Assembly: GCA_030705945.1 (NCBI GenBank)
Contig: JAUZPS010000009.1
Coordinates: forward strand, 1 to 25,600
Source: Bacillota bacterium
GTDB lineage: Bacteria; Bacillota; Clostridia; Acetivibrionales; DSM-2933
Length of the DNA stretch: 25,600 nt
Direction of reading: 5' to 3'
Shown here piece by piece: positions 1-8,268 of this stretch. Position 1 is the stretch's first letter. Each line of letters opens with the position of its first letter. The notes under the pieces are model-generated. The model was not told where the DNA came from and ran no database searches. It saw nothing but the letters and a program-made list of their open reading frames with translations. The translations under genes were made by a program, and so were the position numbers.

Positions 1-38
1 AGCATCGCTATAATAAGTAGGAGTAGTTTTTTTATCAT
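1..38 (-). CDS. Start of an exported or membrane protein (partial, runs off the window)
   Basis: Reading leftward from 38, an ATG is followed by twelve complete codons giving MIKKLLLLIIAM, which looks like the lysine plus hydrophobic start of a signal peptide or membrane anchor. A ribosome site (AAGGTG) lies 6 bases upstream of the ATG. The gene leaves the window, so its function is unknown. The start signal and the signal-peptide pattern are seen directly; that it is a real gene is inference from about 12 codons. Confidence 0.55.
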   Translation of the reverse strand, partial: MIKKLLLLIIAM

Positions 39-74
39 ATAATACACCTTTTAAATAATTTTATATAACCAAAC

Positions 75-179
75 TATATAAAAAGCAATTAATCTTTTAC
101 ATTTGCCTATCGCAAAATAACGTTAAAGCATTCGTTATTTTGCTCCGTCAAATGTAAGATTAATAGTGCTTTTTATATA
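75..179 (-). repeat. Family A palindromic repeat, copy A1
   Basis: A 105-bp non-coding element with perfect 12-bp ends (TATATAAAAAGC and its complement). The two halves pair over nearly the full length, with a few mismatches and a GTTATTTTGC-type inner arm. It is the reverse complement of the copies at 16799, 22890 and 25454 and the same length. It looks like a MITE or another small hairpin element and has no reading frame of its own. Confidence 0.85.
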
Positions 180-182
180 TAT

Positions 183-260
183 AAGTTGCAAAAAAGACTT
201 TACATTAAAATGCGTTAATGCGTCTGCATTTTACTACCAAAGCTGAACTTTTCGCAACTT
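183..260. repeat. Imperfect inverted repeat (element F)
   Basis: The ends AAGTTGCAAAAAAG (183-196) and CTTTTCGCAACTT (248-260) are inverted copies of one another with about one mismatch, and an inner pair AAAATGC/GCATTTT adds to the hairpin. It lies directly after repeat A1 and just before repeat C1. I see only this one clear copy, so its membership in a repeat family is a guess. Confidence 0.45.
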
Positions 261-273
261 ATTAATCAAGGTA

Positions 274-334
274 TATATTTTGCAATATTTTGCAATATTA
301 TGAAATGTATGTAAAATGTTTATTGCAAAATATA
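274..334 (+). repeat. Family C short repeat, copy C1
   Basis: A 61-bp element with 14-bp perfect terminal inverted repeats (TATATTTTGCAATA and its complement). The right half, GTAAAATGTTTATTGCAAAATATA in two blocks, recurs at 7774-7824 and, inverted, at 25559 onward. It is non-coding and MITE-like. Confidence 0.7.
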
Positions 335-524
335 TTAAAGTCAGCTTTTGTTACGTTGCAATCTATCCGTAGTATATTATGGCCTATAGATATCTATATC
401 GGAATTAGTAATTTAATAATAATTTGATAATAATATAATAATACTATAATTAACTATTATTGTAAATATATTAACGGCTGTATTATGCAGCCTGAATACA
501 CTTTTAAGCATTTATAGGAGATTA
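335..524. other. AT-rich intergenic stretch
   Basis: No gene is seen. The only local structure is a small hairpin, GGCTG/CAGCC at 476-492, without a following T run. The rest is runs of ATA/TAA. Confidence 0.5.
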
Positions 525-577
525 TTAATGGGTTTTCATAATACAAAACTTGAACAAGGAATTTTTTGAAACTCCCT
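525..577 (+). repeat. Family B repeat, partial copy B1
   Basis: This matches the right half of the family B element, from the ATGGGTTTTCAT segment to TTTTTTGAAACTCCC, and is nearly identical to the matching part of copy B6 at 22993-23094. The left half, including the GTATCAAAA end, is missing, so it is a truncated copy. Confidence 0.75.
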
Positions 578-736
578 AAATAAATCTTTTGCAAGAAAAT
601 AATTAATCCCTTTCATATTAACACTCTCATTTTTTATTAAAACTATTGAATATGCTAAGTCCACATGTTATAATTAGTATGCTAAAATAGAATGCATATT
701 TAATAAGCAAAAATTGCAAATTAAATATTTAACTAG

Positions 737-822
737 ATAGTGTTGCGATTTGATACCCCGAAGGACACAAGAGGTCATTTGGGTTCTTTGTTCTCTTCAT
801 AATTCAGCTTTTGCAATACTAT
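737..822. repeat. Imperfect inverted repeat (element G)
   Basis: The ends ATAGTGTTGC (737-746) and GCAATACTAT (813-822) are inverted copies with one mismatch. Inside is the least AT-rich stretch of the neighbourhood, with an ACCC/GGGT pair. It may be another small mobile hairpin or an old insertion scar; no second copy is seen in the window. Confidence 0.35.
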
Positions 823-1096
823 TACATGTTTATTCAATAACCAGTTTGTTATTGATGCAAATATATAAAAATGCAAGTTTTATTTTTTTAAGTTTCATTT
901 TTGGGTTTTTGTTGTTTTTGTGAGGGGAATATTAATTTTCTTATTAACTACCTGCCATTTTGTTCAAATGAACAAATGTCTAAATTATTCTCCTTACTTT
1001 AAAGAATTTAGCAAATTGAAAACATATTTAATGTTACGTCGAAATTGTAGAAGCGCCGCGCGTCAATCTATTTTTGCCAACTGACGTAATTATTAG
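823..1096. other. Non-coding region upstream of gltB
   Basis: No gene is seen. A 7-bp stem, TTACGTC at 1034-1040 with GACGTAA at 1083-1089, encloses a GC-rich patch (GCGCCGCGCG) that stands out in this AT-rich region. It lies just upstream of the proposed gltB promoter and could be a regulatory site or another palindromic relic. Confidence 0.35.
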
Positions 1097-1126
1097 TTGT
1101 TTTGCATAGCTTTCAAGTGTTATACA
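1097..1126 (+). promoter_or_regulatory. Candidate gltB promoter
   Basis: TTGTTT (1097-1102) and TATACA (1121-1126) are 18 bases apart, a reasonable sigma-A pair that would give a leader of about 130 bases ahead of gltB. The match is moderate and the region is AT-rich, so chance matches are likely. Confidence 0.35.
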
Positions 1127-1260
1127 ATAATCTTGGAAAACCAAAGAGTGATATGCATTTTTTAACCTGTTGATTTTGAGTAATTAACTGCTTTATTAAT
1201 GTAGTTTATTTTTGCTCTAAAATAAATTGACAATATAAATAATTAGAAAGGTTGCTTAGG

Positions 1261-4200
1261 ATGATTAAAGAAAACGGTTTACCTCCAAAGCAGGGTCTAT
1301 ATGATCCTCAATATGAAAAAGATGCATGTGGTATTGGTTTTGTTGTCAATGTTAAGGGTAAAAGATCCAACAAAATTGTTGGTCAAGCTCTGACAATACT
1401 TAATAACCTTACTCACCGCGGCGGCTCCGGTTCTGAGCCTAACACCGGCGATGGCGCTGGTATTTTAATACAGATACCGCATAACTTTTTTAAAAAAGAA
1501 CTTTCCTCCAACGGAATGTCTTTGCCCGAATATGGCGATTATGGCGTTGGGATGATTTTTCTTCCACCTGATTCAGGTGAGCGCGCAAAGTGTGAGAAAA
1601 AGCTCGAAGATATTATTAAGTCTGAAGGTCAGACATTACTTGGCTGGAGAACTGCGCCTACAGACGACTCCTCTCTTGGGAATTCGGCAAAAGCCTGCAT
1701 GCCTTATATTCGTCAGGTTTTTATCGGTAAAAGCTCAGATATCAAAGATGATCTGGATTTTGAAAGAAAATTGTATGTCATCAGAAAACAAGCTGAAAAA
1801 AGTATTCGTTACGCAGAAAAAGATAATAATGAATTTTTCTATATAGCCAGCCTTTCCTGCAGAACTATAGTTTATAAAGGCATGCTCACTGCTGGACAGG
1901 TCGGAGAGTTTTATAAGGACCTTGCTAATGATGAAGTAGATACTGCAATGGCTCTTGTCCATTCACGTTACAGCACCAACACCTTCCCAAGCTGGGAAAG
2001 AGCTCATCCGAACCGTTATATCATGCATAACGGCGAAATTAACACATTAAGGGGAAATGTAAACTGGATGTACGCCCGTCAGTCAGTATTGAAGACAGAC
2101 AAGTTCGGAAATGACATAACAAAAATATTCCCAATAGCGAACCAGGACGGAAGCGACTCAGCAATATTTGACAATTGCCTTGAGTTTTTAACATTATCAG
2201 GCCGTTCTCTTCCCCATGCTGTAATGATGATGATACCCGAACCATGGTCACATCATGAGAACATGGATGACAAAAAGAAAGCCTTCTATGAATATCATTC
2301 ATGTCTTATTGAACCTTGGGACGGCCCAGCCGCTATTGCGTTTACTGACGGTAAAAAAGTCGGCGCGGTATTAGACAGAAACGGGCTAAGACCTGCAAGA
2401 TATTACGTAACAAAGGATGATATGGTTATTTTATCATCTGAAGTAGGTGTTTTAGAAATTGCTCCTGAAAACGTGCTTTCAAAAGAACGTTTACATCCAG
2501 GGAAAATGCTTCTTATAGATATGGAAGAAGGCAAAATTATCAATGACGCTGAATTAAAAGAAAAAATTGTGCAAGAGAAACCTTATAGAGAATGGTTGAA
2601 TAAAAACCTCCTCAACTTGGAAGATTTACCTGAATCCAAAACAGTTTCTGATCCTGATCATGAAACCGTACTCTTGCGTCAGAAAGCCTTCGGATATAGT
2701 TATGAAGATCTTAGAGCAGTTCTTACTCCTATGGCAAAAGATGGCGTTGAACCAATAGGCGCTATGGGAAATGACATTCCATTAGCTGTATTGTCAGACA
2801 AACCTCAAATTCTTTATAATTACTTCAAGCAATTGTTTGCGCAGGTTACAAACCCGCCAATTGATGCTTTGCGTGAAGAAATAGTTACCGGAACTGAAAC
2901 TTATATGGGTTCAGAAGGAAATCTCGTTGACCCTACTCCTGAAAGCTGTCATCAGCTTAAGCTAAAAACACCTATCTTAGGTAACAGCGAGCTTGAAAAG
3001 CTTCGTAATATAAATGAACCAGGCTTTAAGTCTGTTACTCTTCCAATATTGTTTAAGGCATCTGAAGAAGGGTCCGGTCTTAAAAAGGCTATGGATGAAC
3101 TTTACGCTGCAGCTGATAAAGCTTTTAAAGAAGGCGCCAACATATTGATTCTTTCAGACAGAGGCGTAAACAGCGAATATGCGCCAATACCTGCTCTGTT
3201 AGCGGTTTCAGGTCTCCACCACTATCTTATCCGTGAATGCACAAGAACACAGTTAAGTATTGTTCTTGAGTCAGGAGAACCTAGAGAAGTGCACCACTTC
3301 GCTTTATTATTAGGATATGGCGCTTCAGCGATTAACCCATACCTTGCATTTGAAACTATTGGTGATATGATCTGTCAAGGGATGATATCAGATATTGATC
3401 ATAAAACAGCAGTTAAAAAGTATATCAAATCCTGTACAAAAGGAGTTGTTAAGGTACTCTCCAAAATGGGTATCTCAACAATTCAAAGTTATCAGGGCGC
3501 TCAGATATTCGAATCAATCGGTATCAACCATGATGTAATTAACAAATATTTCACATGGACGCCATCAAGAATTGAAGGAATCGGTCTTAACGAGATAGCG
3601 CTTGAAGCAAAAGCGCGTCATACTAAAGCATTCTCAGACCGCGTTATCGATGATAAAGTTTTAGATAATGAAGGTAATTATCAATGGCGTAAAAACGGTG
3701 AGTATCACTTGTTTAATCCTGAAACAATCCATACGTTGCAAAGCGCATGCCGTAAGGGAGATTATAAATCATTTAGAGAATACTCCGAGTTAATTAATAA
3801 TCAAAGTCAGAGACTCTGTACTTTAAGAGGAATGATGGAATTTAAGCCTGCATCTACTCCTGTTCCTTTAGATGAGGTTGAATCTGTCGAATCGATTTGC
3901 AAAAGATTTAAAACAGGCGCTATGTCATACGGCTCCATTAGTCAGGAATCTCATGAAAGCATTGCAATAGCAATGAACAGAATCGGTGGTAAGAGCAATA
4001 CCGGTGAAGGCGGAGAAGATATCTCAAGATTTAAGCCAATGGCAAATGGCGATTCCAAATGCAGCGCAATCAAGCAGGTTGCATCAGGAAGATTTGGTGT
4101 TACCAGCGAATATTTAGTGAATGCAAAAGAAATTCAGATAAAAATGGCTCAAGGAGCAAAGCCAGGTGAAGGCGGTCAGTTACCAGGACGTAAGGTTTAT

Positions 4201-5865
4201 CCTTGGGTTGCGCGCACAAGGCATTCAACCCCTGGCGTAGGTCTTATATCACCACCGCCTCACCATGACATATACTCAATAGAAGACCTTGCAGAACTTA
4301 TTCACGACCTTAAGAATGCTAATGAAAACGCTCGTATAAACGTTAAGCTTGTTTCTGAGGTTGGTGTTGGAACTATAGCTGCAGGTGTTGCTAAAGGTAG
4401 AGCCGATGTTGTTCTCATAAGCGGATATGATGGAGGTACAGGCGCTTCTCCTAGAACAAGTATAAGACATGCCGGACTTCCATGGGAATTAGGTCTTTCT
4501 GAAACACACCAGACATTGCTTCTTAACAATTTGAGAAGTCGTATAGTTGTTGAGACTGACGGAAAGCTTATGACTGGACGTGATGTTGCTATCGCAGCTC
4601 TCCTAGGAGCAGAGGAATACGGCTTTGCAACAGCTCCCCTTGTTGTTCTTGGATGCGTTATGATGAGAGTTTGTAACCTTGATACTTGTCCTGTTGGTGT
4701 TGCAACTCAAAATCCAGAACTCAGAAAGAAATTTGCAGGGAATCCTGATCATGTTGTTAACTTCATGCATTTTATTGCTCAGGAACTACGTGAAATAATG
4801 TCAGTTCTAGGTTTCCGCACAATAAATGAAATGATAGGCAGAACCGATAAGCTCGAAATGTCGAAAGCAGTAGATCATTGGAAAGCGAAGGGCATTGATT
4901 ATTCCGCTATCCTATATCAACCTGAAGTGCCGGATGAATATGGACGTTACTGCCAGATGTCACAAAATCATGAGATCGACAAGTCCTTAGACAAACAAGT
5001 TCTTTTGGATTTGTGCAAACCTGCAATTGAAAAGGGCGAAAAGGTAACAGCCACATTGCCAATTAAAAACATTAACCGTGTTGTTGGTACTATACTCGGC
5101 AGTGAAGTTACTAAAAAATTTGGCGGCGCAGGTCTTCCTGAAGATACAATTACACTCAATTTCAAAGGATCAGCGGGTCAAAGTTTCGGAGCATTTGTTC
5201 CAAAAGGTATAACAATGAGATTGGAAGGCGATTCCAATGACTATATCGGTAAAGGACTTTCCGGAGGCAAACTTATTGTATACCCTCCAAAAGAATCGTC
5301 ATTCGTGCCTGAAGAAAACATTATTGTCGGTAACGTTGCTTTCTATGGCGCTACCAGCGGTGAAGCTTATATAAGAGGTGTAGGCGGTGAACGTTTCTGC
5401 GTAAGAAACAGCGGCGCTCTTACTGTTATAGAAGGCGTTGGGGATCATGGATGCGAATACATGACCGGAGGAAGAGTTGTAGTGCTCGGTTCCACAGGTC
5501 GTAACTTTGCGGCAGGTATGTCAGGCGGGGTTGCTTATGTTTATGATGAAACCGGTGATTTCGCAACTGCAAGATGCAACAAAGGAATGGTAGAATTGGA
5601 ATCACTTGTAGATAAAGCTGATATAAATGAACTTAAATCTATGATTCAAAAGCATATTGAATATACAGGCAGTAACTATGCTAAAAAAATTCTAGACAAC
5701 TGGGATAAGTCATTATCAAAGTTTGTAAAAGTTATTCCTAAAGACTATAAGCGTATGATAGCAGCAATTAAGCAGGCTCAGGAAAGTGGTCTTACCGGAG
5801 ATGACGCTTTGATGTCAGCATTTCAAGCAAACTTCCGTGATACTGCTAGAATTGCCGGTAATTAG
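1261..5865 (+). CDS. gltB: Glutamate synthase large (alpha) subunit, ferredoxin/NADPH GOGAT type
   Basis: This subunit takes ammonia from glutamine and adds it to 2-oxoglutarate, giving two glutamates. The 1534-residue product shows the family order: a short propeptide ending before Cys23 (DACGIGF), the nucleophile of the class II glutamine amidotransferase domain; a central linking domain; the FMN-binding synthase domain (GEGGQLPGRKVYPW and PPPHHDIYSIEDL); a CX5CX4C 3Fe-4S cluster site at Cys1132, 1138 and 1143; and a C-terminal glycine-rich beta-helix. The length is normal for the family. I place the start at ATG 1261, with GAAAGG 9 bases upstream; the TTG at 1252 would sit directly on that ribosome site. 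gltD follows in the same direction. The stop codon overlaps the first of two tandem hairpin repeats. Confidence 0.97.
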   Translation: MIKENGLPPKQGLYDPQYEKDACGIGFVVNVKGKRSNKIVGQALTILNNLTHRGGSGSEPNTGDGAGILIQIPHNFFKKELSSNGMSLPEYGDYGVGMIFLPPDSGERAKCEKKLEDIIKSEGQTLLGWRTAPTDDSSLGNSAKACMPYIRQVFIGKSSDIKDDLDFERKLYVIRKQAEKSIRYAEKDNNEFFYIASLSCRTIVYKGMLTAGQVGEFYKDLANDEVDTAMALVHSRYSTNTFPSWERAHPNRYIMHNGEINTLRGNVNWMYARQSVLKTDKFGNDITKIFPIANQDGSDSAIFDNCLEFLTLSGRSLPHAVMMMIPEPWSHHENMDDKKKAFYEYHSCLIEPWDGPAAIAFTDGKKVGAVLDRNGLRPARYYVTKDDMVILSSEVGVLEIAPENVLSKERLHPGKMLLIDMEEGKIINDAELKEKIVQEKPYREWLNKNLLNLEDLPESKTVSDPDHETVLLRQKAFGYSYEDLRAVLTPMAKDGVEPIGAMGNDIPLAVLSDKPQILYNYFKQLFAQVTNPPIDALREEIVTGTETYMGSEGNLVDPTPESCHQLKLKTPILGNSELEKLRNINEPGFKSVTLPILFKASEEGSGLKKAMDELYAAADKAFKEGANILILSDRGVNSEYAPIPALLAVSGLHHYLIRECTRTQLSIVLESGEPREVHHFALLLGYGASAINPYLAFETIGDMICQGMISDIDHKTAVKKYIKSCTKGVVKVLSKMGISTIQSYQGAQIFESIGINHDVINKYFTWTPSRIEGIGLNEIALEAKARHTKAFSDRVIDDKVLDNEGNYQWRKNGEYHLFNPETIHTLQSACRKGDYKSFREYSELINNQSQRLCTLRGMMEFKPASTPVPLDEVESVESICKRFKTGAMSYGSISQESHESIAIAMNRIGGKSNTGEGGEDISRFKPMANGDSKCSAIKQVASGRFGVTSEYLVNAKEIQIKMAQGAKPGEGGQLPGRKVYPWVARTRHSTPGVGLISPPPHHDIYSIEDLAELIHDLKNANENARINVKLVSEVGVGTIAAGVAKGRADVVLISGYDGGTGASPRTSIRHAGLPWELGLSETHQTLLLNNLRSRIVVETDGKLMTGRDVAIAALLGAEEYGFATAPLVVLGCVMMRVCNLDTCPVGVATQNPELRKKFAGNPDHVVNFMHFIAQELREIMSVLGFRTINEMIGRTDKLEMSKAVDHWKAKGIDYSAILYQPEVPDEYGRYCQMSQNHEIDKSLDKQVLLDLCKPAIEKGEKVTATLPIKNINRVVGTILGSEVTKKFGGAGLPEDTITLNFKGSAGQSFGAFVPKGITMRLEGDSNDYIGKGLSGGKLIVYPPKESSFVPEENIIVGNVAFYGATSGEAYIRGVGGERFCVRNSGALTVIEGVGDHGCEYMTGGRVVVLGSTGRNFAAGMSGGVAYVYDETGDFATARCNKGMVELESLVDKADINELKSMIQKHIEYTGSNYAKKILDNWDKSLSKFVKVIPKDYKRMIAAIKQAQESGLTGDDALMSAFQANFRDTARIAGN

Positions 5866-5963
5866 TTGAAATTACTACTAATCTAGCATTTGGCAGAGTA
5901 AAAATAACGACGGTTTTACGTTATTTTTACGATAGACAAATGCCTAGATTAGTTAATTTCAAC
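5865..5963 (+). repeat. Hairpin repeat A-like, first of a tandem pair between gltB and gltD
   Basis: Outer arms GTTGAAATT (5865-5873) and AATTTCAAC (5955-5963) are perfect, and inner arms such as ATCTAGCATTTG/CAAATGCCTAGAT extend the hairpin. The plan matches family A (arms ending in CATTTG/CAAATG, and an AAAATAACG/CGTTATTTT core), so it is a distant relative. The TAG stop of gltB is part of the TTAG that borders this unit. Confidence 0.75.
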
Positions 5964-5968
5964 ACTTA

Positions 5969-6065
5969 GTTGAAATCTAATTAATCTTGCATTTGGAGGA
6001 GCAAAAATGACGACTCTTTTACGATATTATCTCGATTGCCAAATGCTTAGATTAATTGATTTTTA
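5969..6065 (+). repeat. Hairpin repeat A-like, second of the tandem pair
   Basis: This is a second copy, 104 bases after the first, with arms such as CTAATTAATCTTGCATTTG against CAAATGCTTAGATTAATTG. TTAG occurs at 5862, 5966 and 6069, so each unit is bracketed by the same four bases. Both copies must be transcribed if gltB and gltD share a message. Confidence 0.75.
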
Positions 6066-6104
6066 CACTTAGTTTAAATAATAGATTTTGACCTTATTTT
6101 TAAG

Positions 6105-6130
6105 CATCAATAATCTATAGATTATTGATG
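6105..6130. promoter_or_regulatory. 26-bp perfect palindrome upstream of gltD
   Basis: CATCAATAATCTA is followed at once by its exact complement, giving a perfect 26-bp palindrome with no spacer, 35 bases before the gltD start. It could be an operator for a dimeric regulator, a hairpin in the message, or a last remnant of the neighbouring repeats. The sequence is certain; the role is not. Confidence 0.5.
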
Positions 6131-6165
6131 AATCAGGTAAACTTGAATCAGATGGAGGAAATATT

Positions 6166-7650
6166 ATGGGCAAGCCTACTGGATTTATGGATTATAAACG
6201 AAAATTACCGCCGGACCGTCAGCCCCTTGAAAGAATAAAGGACTGGGATGAATTTCATCTCCACGTGTCCGAAGAAGATCAACGTATACAGGGCGCTAGA
6301 TGTATGGACTGCGGTATCCCCTTTTGTCATACTGGAATGCTTTTGAGCGGAATGGCTTCCGGCTGTCCTATCAACAATCTTATTCCTGAATGGAATGATC
6401 TTATATATAAAGGACTTTGGAAAGAAGCTATATCAAGACTTTTAAAAACAAATAATTTCCCTGAGTTTACAGGTCGTGTCTGTCCTGCTCCTTGTGAAGG
6501 ATCTTGCACAGTTGGAATTAATGACCCTCAGGTAACAATTAAAACAAATGAATGCGCAATTATAGATCGCGCGTACAAAGAAGGCTGGATTGAGCCAAAT
6601 CCTCCTAAAAAACGCACAGGCAAAAAAGTTGCGGTTGTTGGCTCAGGACCTTCCGGTCTTGCATGCGCTGACCAGCTTAACAAAGCGGGTCACCTTGTTA
6701 CTGTATTTGAACGTTCAGACAGAATCGGCGGACTACTAATGTACGGTATACCAAACATGAAACTCGATAAAAAAGTTGTTCAACGCCGTGCTGACCTTAT
6801 GGCTTCTGAAGGAGTTACCTTTGTAACTAATACTGAAGTTGGTAAGAATTATCCAACAGATAAGCTATTAAAAGAATTTGACGCAGTTGTATTATGCGCA
6901 GGAGCAACTAAGCCTCGAGACCTCCCTATCGAAGGTCGCCAGCTAAACGTTGTTCATTTTGCTATGGAATTCCTTCGCGCTAATACAAAGAGTCTGCTTG
7001 ATTCCAAATTGGAAGATGGCAAATATATCTCTGCCAAAGGTAAAGATGTAATTATTATAGGCGGTGGCGACACTGGAACTGACTGTGTAGCTACATCTAT
7101 ACGTCATGGCTGCAAGAGTGTTGTTCAATTTGAAATAATGCCTGAACCACCTTCAGAAAGACAATCCAACAATCCATGGCCTGAATGGCCAAAGGTTCTT
7201 AAGGTAGATTACGGACAGGAAGAGGCTATCGCTCTTTATGGCAAAGATCCCCGCGAGTACTGTATAACTACAAAGAAGTTTGTTGGCGATGAAAATGGAA
7301 ATTTAAAAGAAGTACACACCGTTAAAATCGAATGGAAGAAAGATGATAACGGACGTTTTGTTCCCGTTGAGATACCAGGCACAGAAAAAGTATGGCCTGC
7401 TCAATTGGTACTTCTTGCTATGGGCTTCTTAGGTCCTGAAGAAACTATTTTAGATTCTATTGGAGTAGAAAAGGATCCTCGTTCAAACGCGAAAGCAGAT
7501 TATGATAAATATGCGACTAATATCAAGGGCGTATTTGCCGCCGGCGATATGAGAAGAGGACAGAGCCTTGTCGTCTGGGCAATAAATGAAGGAAGAGGAG
7601 CAGCTAGAGAATGCGATAAATATCTCATGGGCTCATCAATGCTTCCCTAA
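6166..7650 (+). CDS. gltD: Glutamate synthase small (beta) subunit
   Basis: The beta subunit oxidises NADPH on FAD and passes electrons through iron-sulfur clusters to the GltB FMN. The 494-residue product has the N-terminal cysteine clusters of the family (Cys46, 49, 54, 67 and Cys106, 110, 114), an FAD-binding GSGPSG at 159-164 followed by an acidic residue at the end of the second strand, and an NADPH-binding GGGDTG at 299-304. The C-terminal GDMRRGQSLVVWAINEGR segment is typical of this pyridine nucleotide-disulphide oxidoreductase group. The ATG at 6166 is preceded by GGAGG. It lies 300 bases after gltB, an unusually wide gap filled with two hairpin repeats and a palindrome. A terminator follows. 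Confidence 0.97.
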   Translation: MGKPTGFMDYKRKLPPDRQPLERIKDWDEFHLHVSEEDQRIQGARCMDCGIPFCHTGMLLSGMASGCPINNLIPEWNDLIYKGLWKEAISRLLKTNNFPEFTGRVCPAPCEGSCTVGINDPQVTIKTNECAIIDRAYKEGWIEPNPPKKRTGKKVAVVGSGPSGLACADQLNKAGHLVTVFERSDRIGGLLMYGIPNMKLDKKVVQRRADLMASEGVTFVTNTEVGKNYPTDKLLKEFDAVVLCAGATKPRDLPIEGRQLNVVHFAMEFLRANTKSLLDSKLEDGKYISAKGKDVIIIGGGDTGTDCVATSIRHGCKSVVQFEIMPEPPSERQSNNPWPEWPKVLKVDYGQEEAIALYGKDPREYCITTKKFVGDENGNLKEVHTVKIEWKKDDNGRFVPVEIPGTEKVWPAQLVLLAMGFLGPEETILDSIGVEKDPRSNAKADYDKYATNIKGVFAAGDMRRGQSLVVWAINEGRGAARECDKYLMGSSMLP

Positions 7651-7687
7651 TCATTCTTAAATTTATAAATTAACTTATATAGAAATG

Positions 7688-7740
7688 ACCGGTTGTTTAA
7701 AGTCCAATCAGTGGATATTTATACATCCGGTTTTTATTTT
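7688..7740 (+). terminator. Probable terminator after gltD
   Basis: ACCGG (7688-7692) pairs with CCGGT (7727-7731), with a further TGT/ACA and an inner TCCA/TGGA pair, and a run of TTTTTATTTT follows. The stem is interrupted but the U tract is good and it lies about 40 bases after the gltD stop. Confidence 0.6.
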
Positions 7741-7773
7741 CATAAATATAAAAAAATATAACAAGATAATATT

Positions 7774-7824
7774 TAATATTTTGCAATATAGAAAATGGAT
7801 GTAAAATGTTTATTGCAAAATATA
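7774..7824 (+). repeat. Family C short repeat, copy C2
   Basis: The right half, ATGTAAAATGTTTATTGC plus AAAATATA, is identical to copy C1; the left half is shorter and slightly diverged (TAATATTTTGCAATATAG). It is non-coding. Confidence 0.7.
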
Positions 7825-8113
7825 TACCTATATAAATTTAAAAACTTAAATTAATTTCCAGCGCAATTTTAATTACTAATTATAAAATATTTATAAACAA
7901 AACTTGAATAAAATGCTCATTTTACTGATTAAAATTAAGCCTAGAACCAATAGTATAGTTATAAGATACTAAAACCATATTGTACTAATTTTTTTACTAT
8001 TGTATAATATCTTACTAGATAGTATATATTTTAAATAGTAATGTTTTAATTTATTTTTTTCTTACAACTGGGAATATAATAAACTAAACCTATAAGTATT
8101 GGGCAATTTTAAT
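7825..8113. other. AT-rich intergenic stretch before the glycolipid genes
   Basis: No gene is seen. Several TATAAT-like words occur (for example TATAATATC near 8004), so a promoter for the downstream glycosyltransferase is likely here, but the region is too AT-rich for me to choose one. Confidence 0.4.
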
Positions 8114-8186
8114 TTAGGTAGTATCAAAAAAACTTAGCAACTGGTCGTTTCAAAAACTTGAGCAAGGAATTTTTTGAAACGCCCTT
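8114..8186 (+). repeat. Family B repeat, internally deleted copy B2
   Basis: It begins with TTAGGTAGTATCAAAA and ends with TTTTTTGAAACGCCC as in full copies, but about 30 bases between two AAAACTTGA direct repeats are missing. That fits a recombination or slippage deletion. A TTG within it opens a false extension of the next gene. Confidence 0.75.
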
Positions 8187-8268
8187 ATTCCTTACTAATG
8201 ATAAAACGGGAGTTAATGTAAGGTACATTCTAAAAAAGATAATTTTTTTACTGAAAAGAGGTAAATTA

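Noticed and set aside
1228..1233. TTGACA as the -35 box of gltB
   Set aside because: A -10 box 17 bases on would fall at about 1251, leaving no room for a transcript start upstream of the ribosome site.
1252..1260. TTG at 1252 as the gltB start
   Set aside because: It lies directly against the GAAAGG ribosome site; the ATG at 1261 has a normal 9-base gap and begins at the usual family N-terminus.
823..1260. T-box or known riboswitch in the gltB leader
   Set aside because: No T-box sequence, no specifier-like fold and no terminator before the gene could be found.
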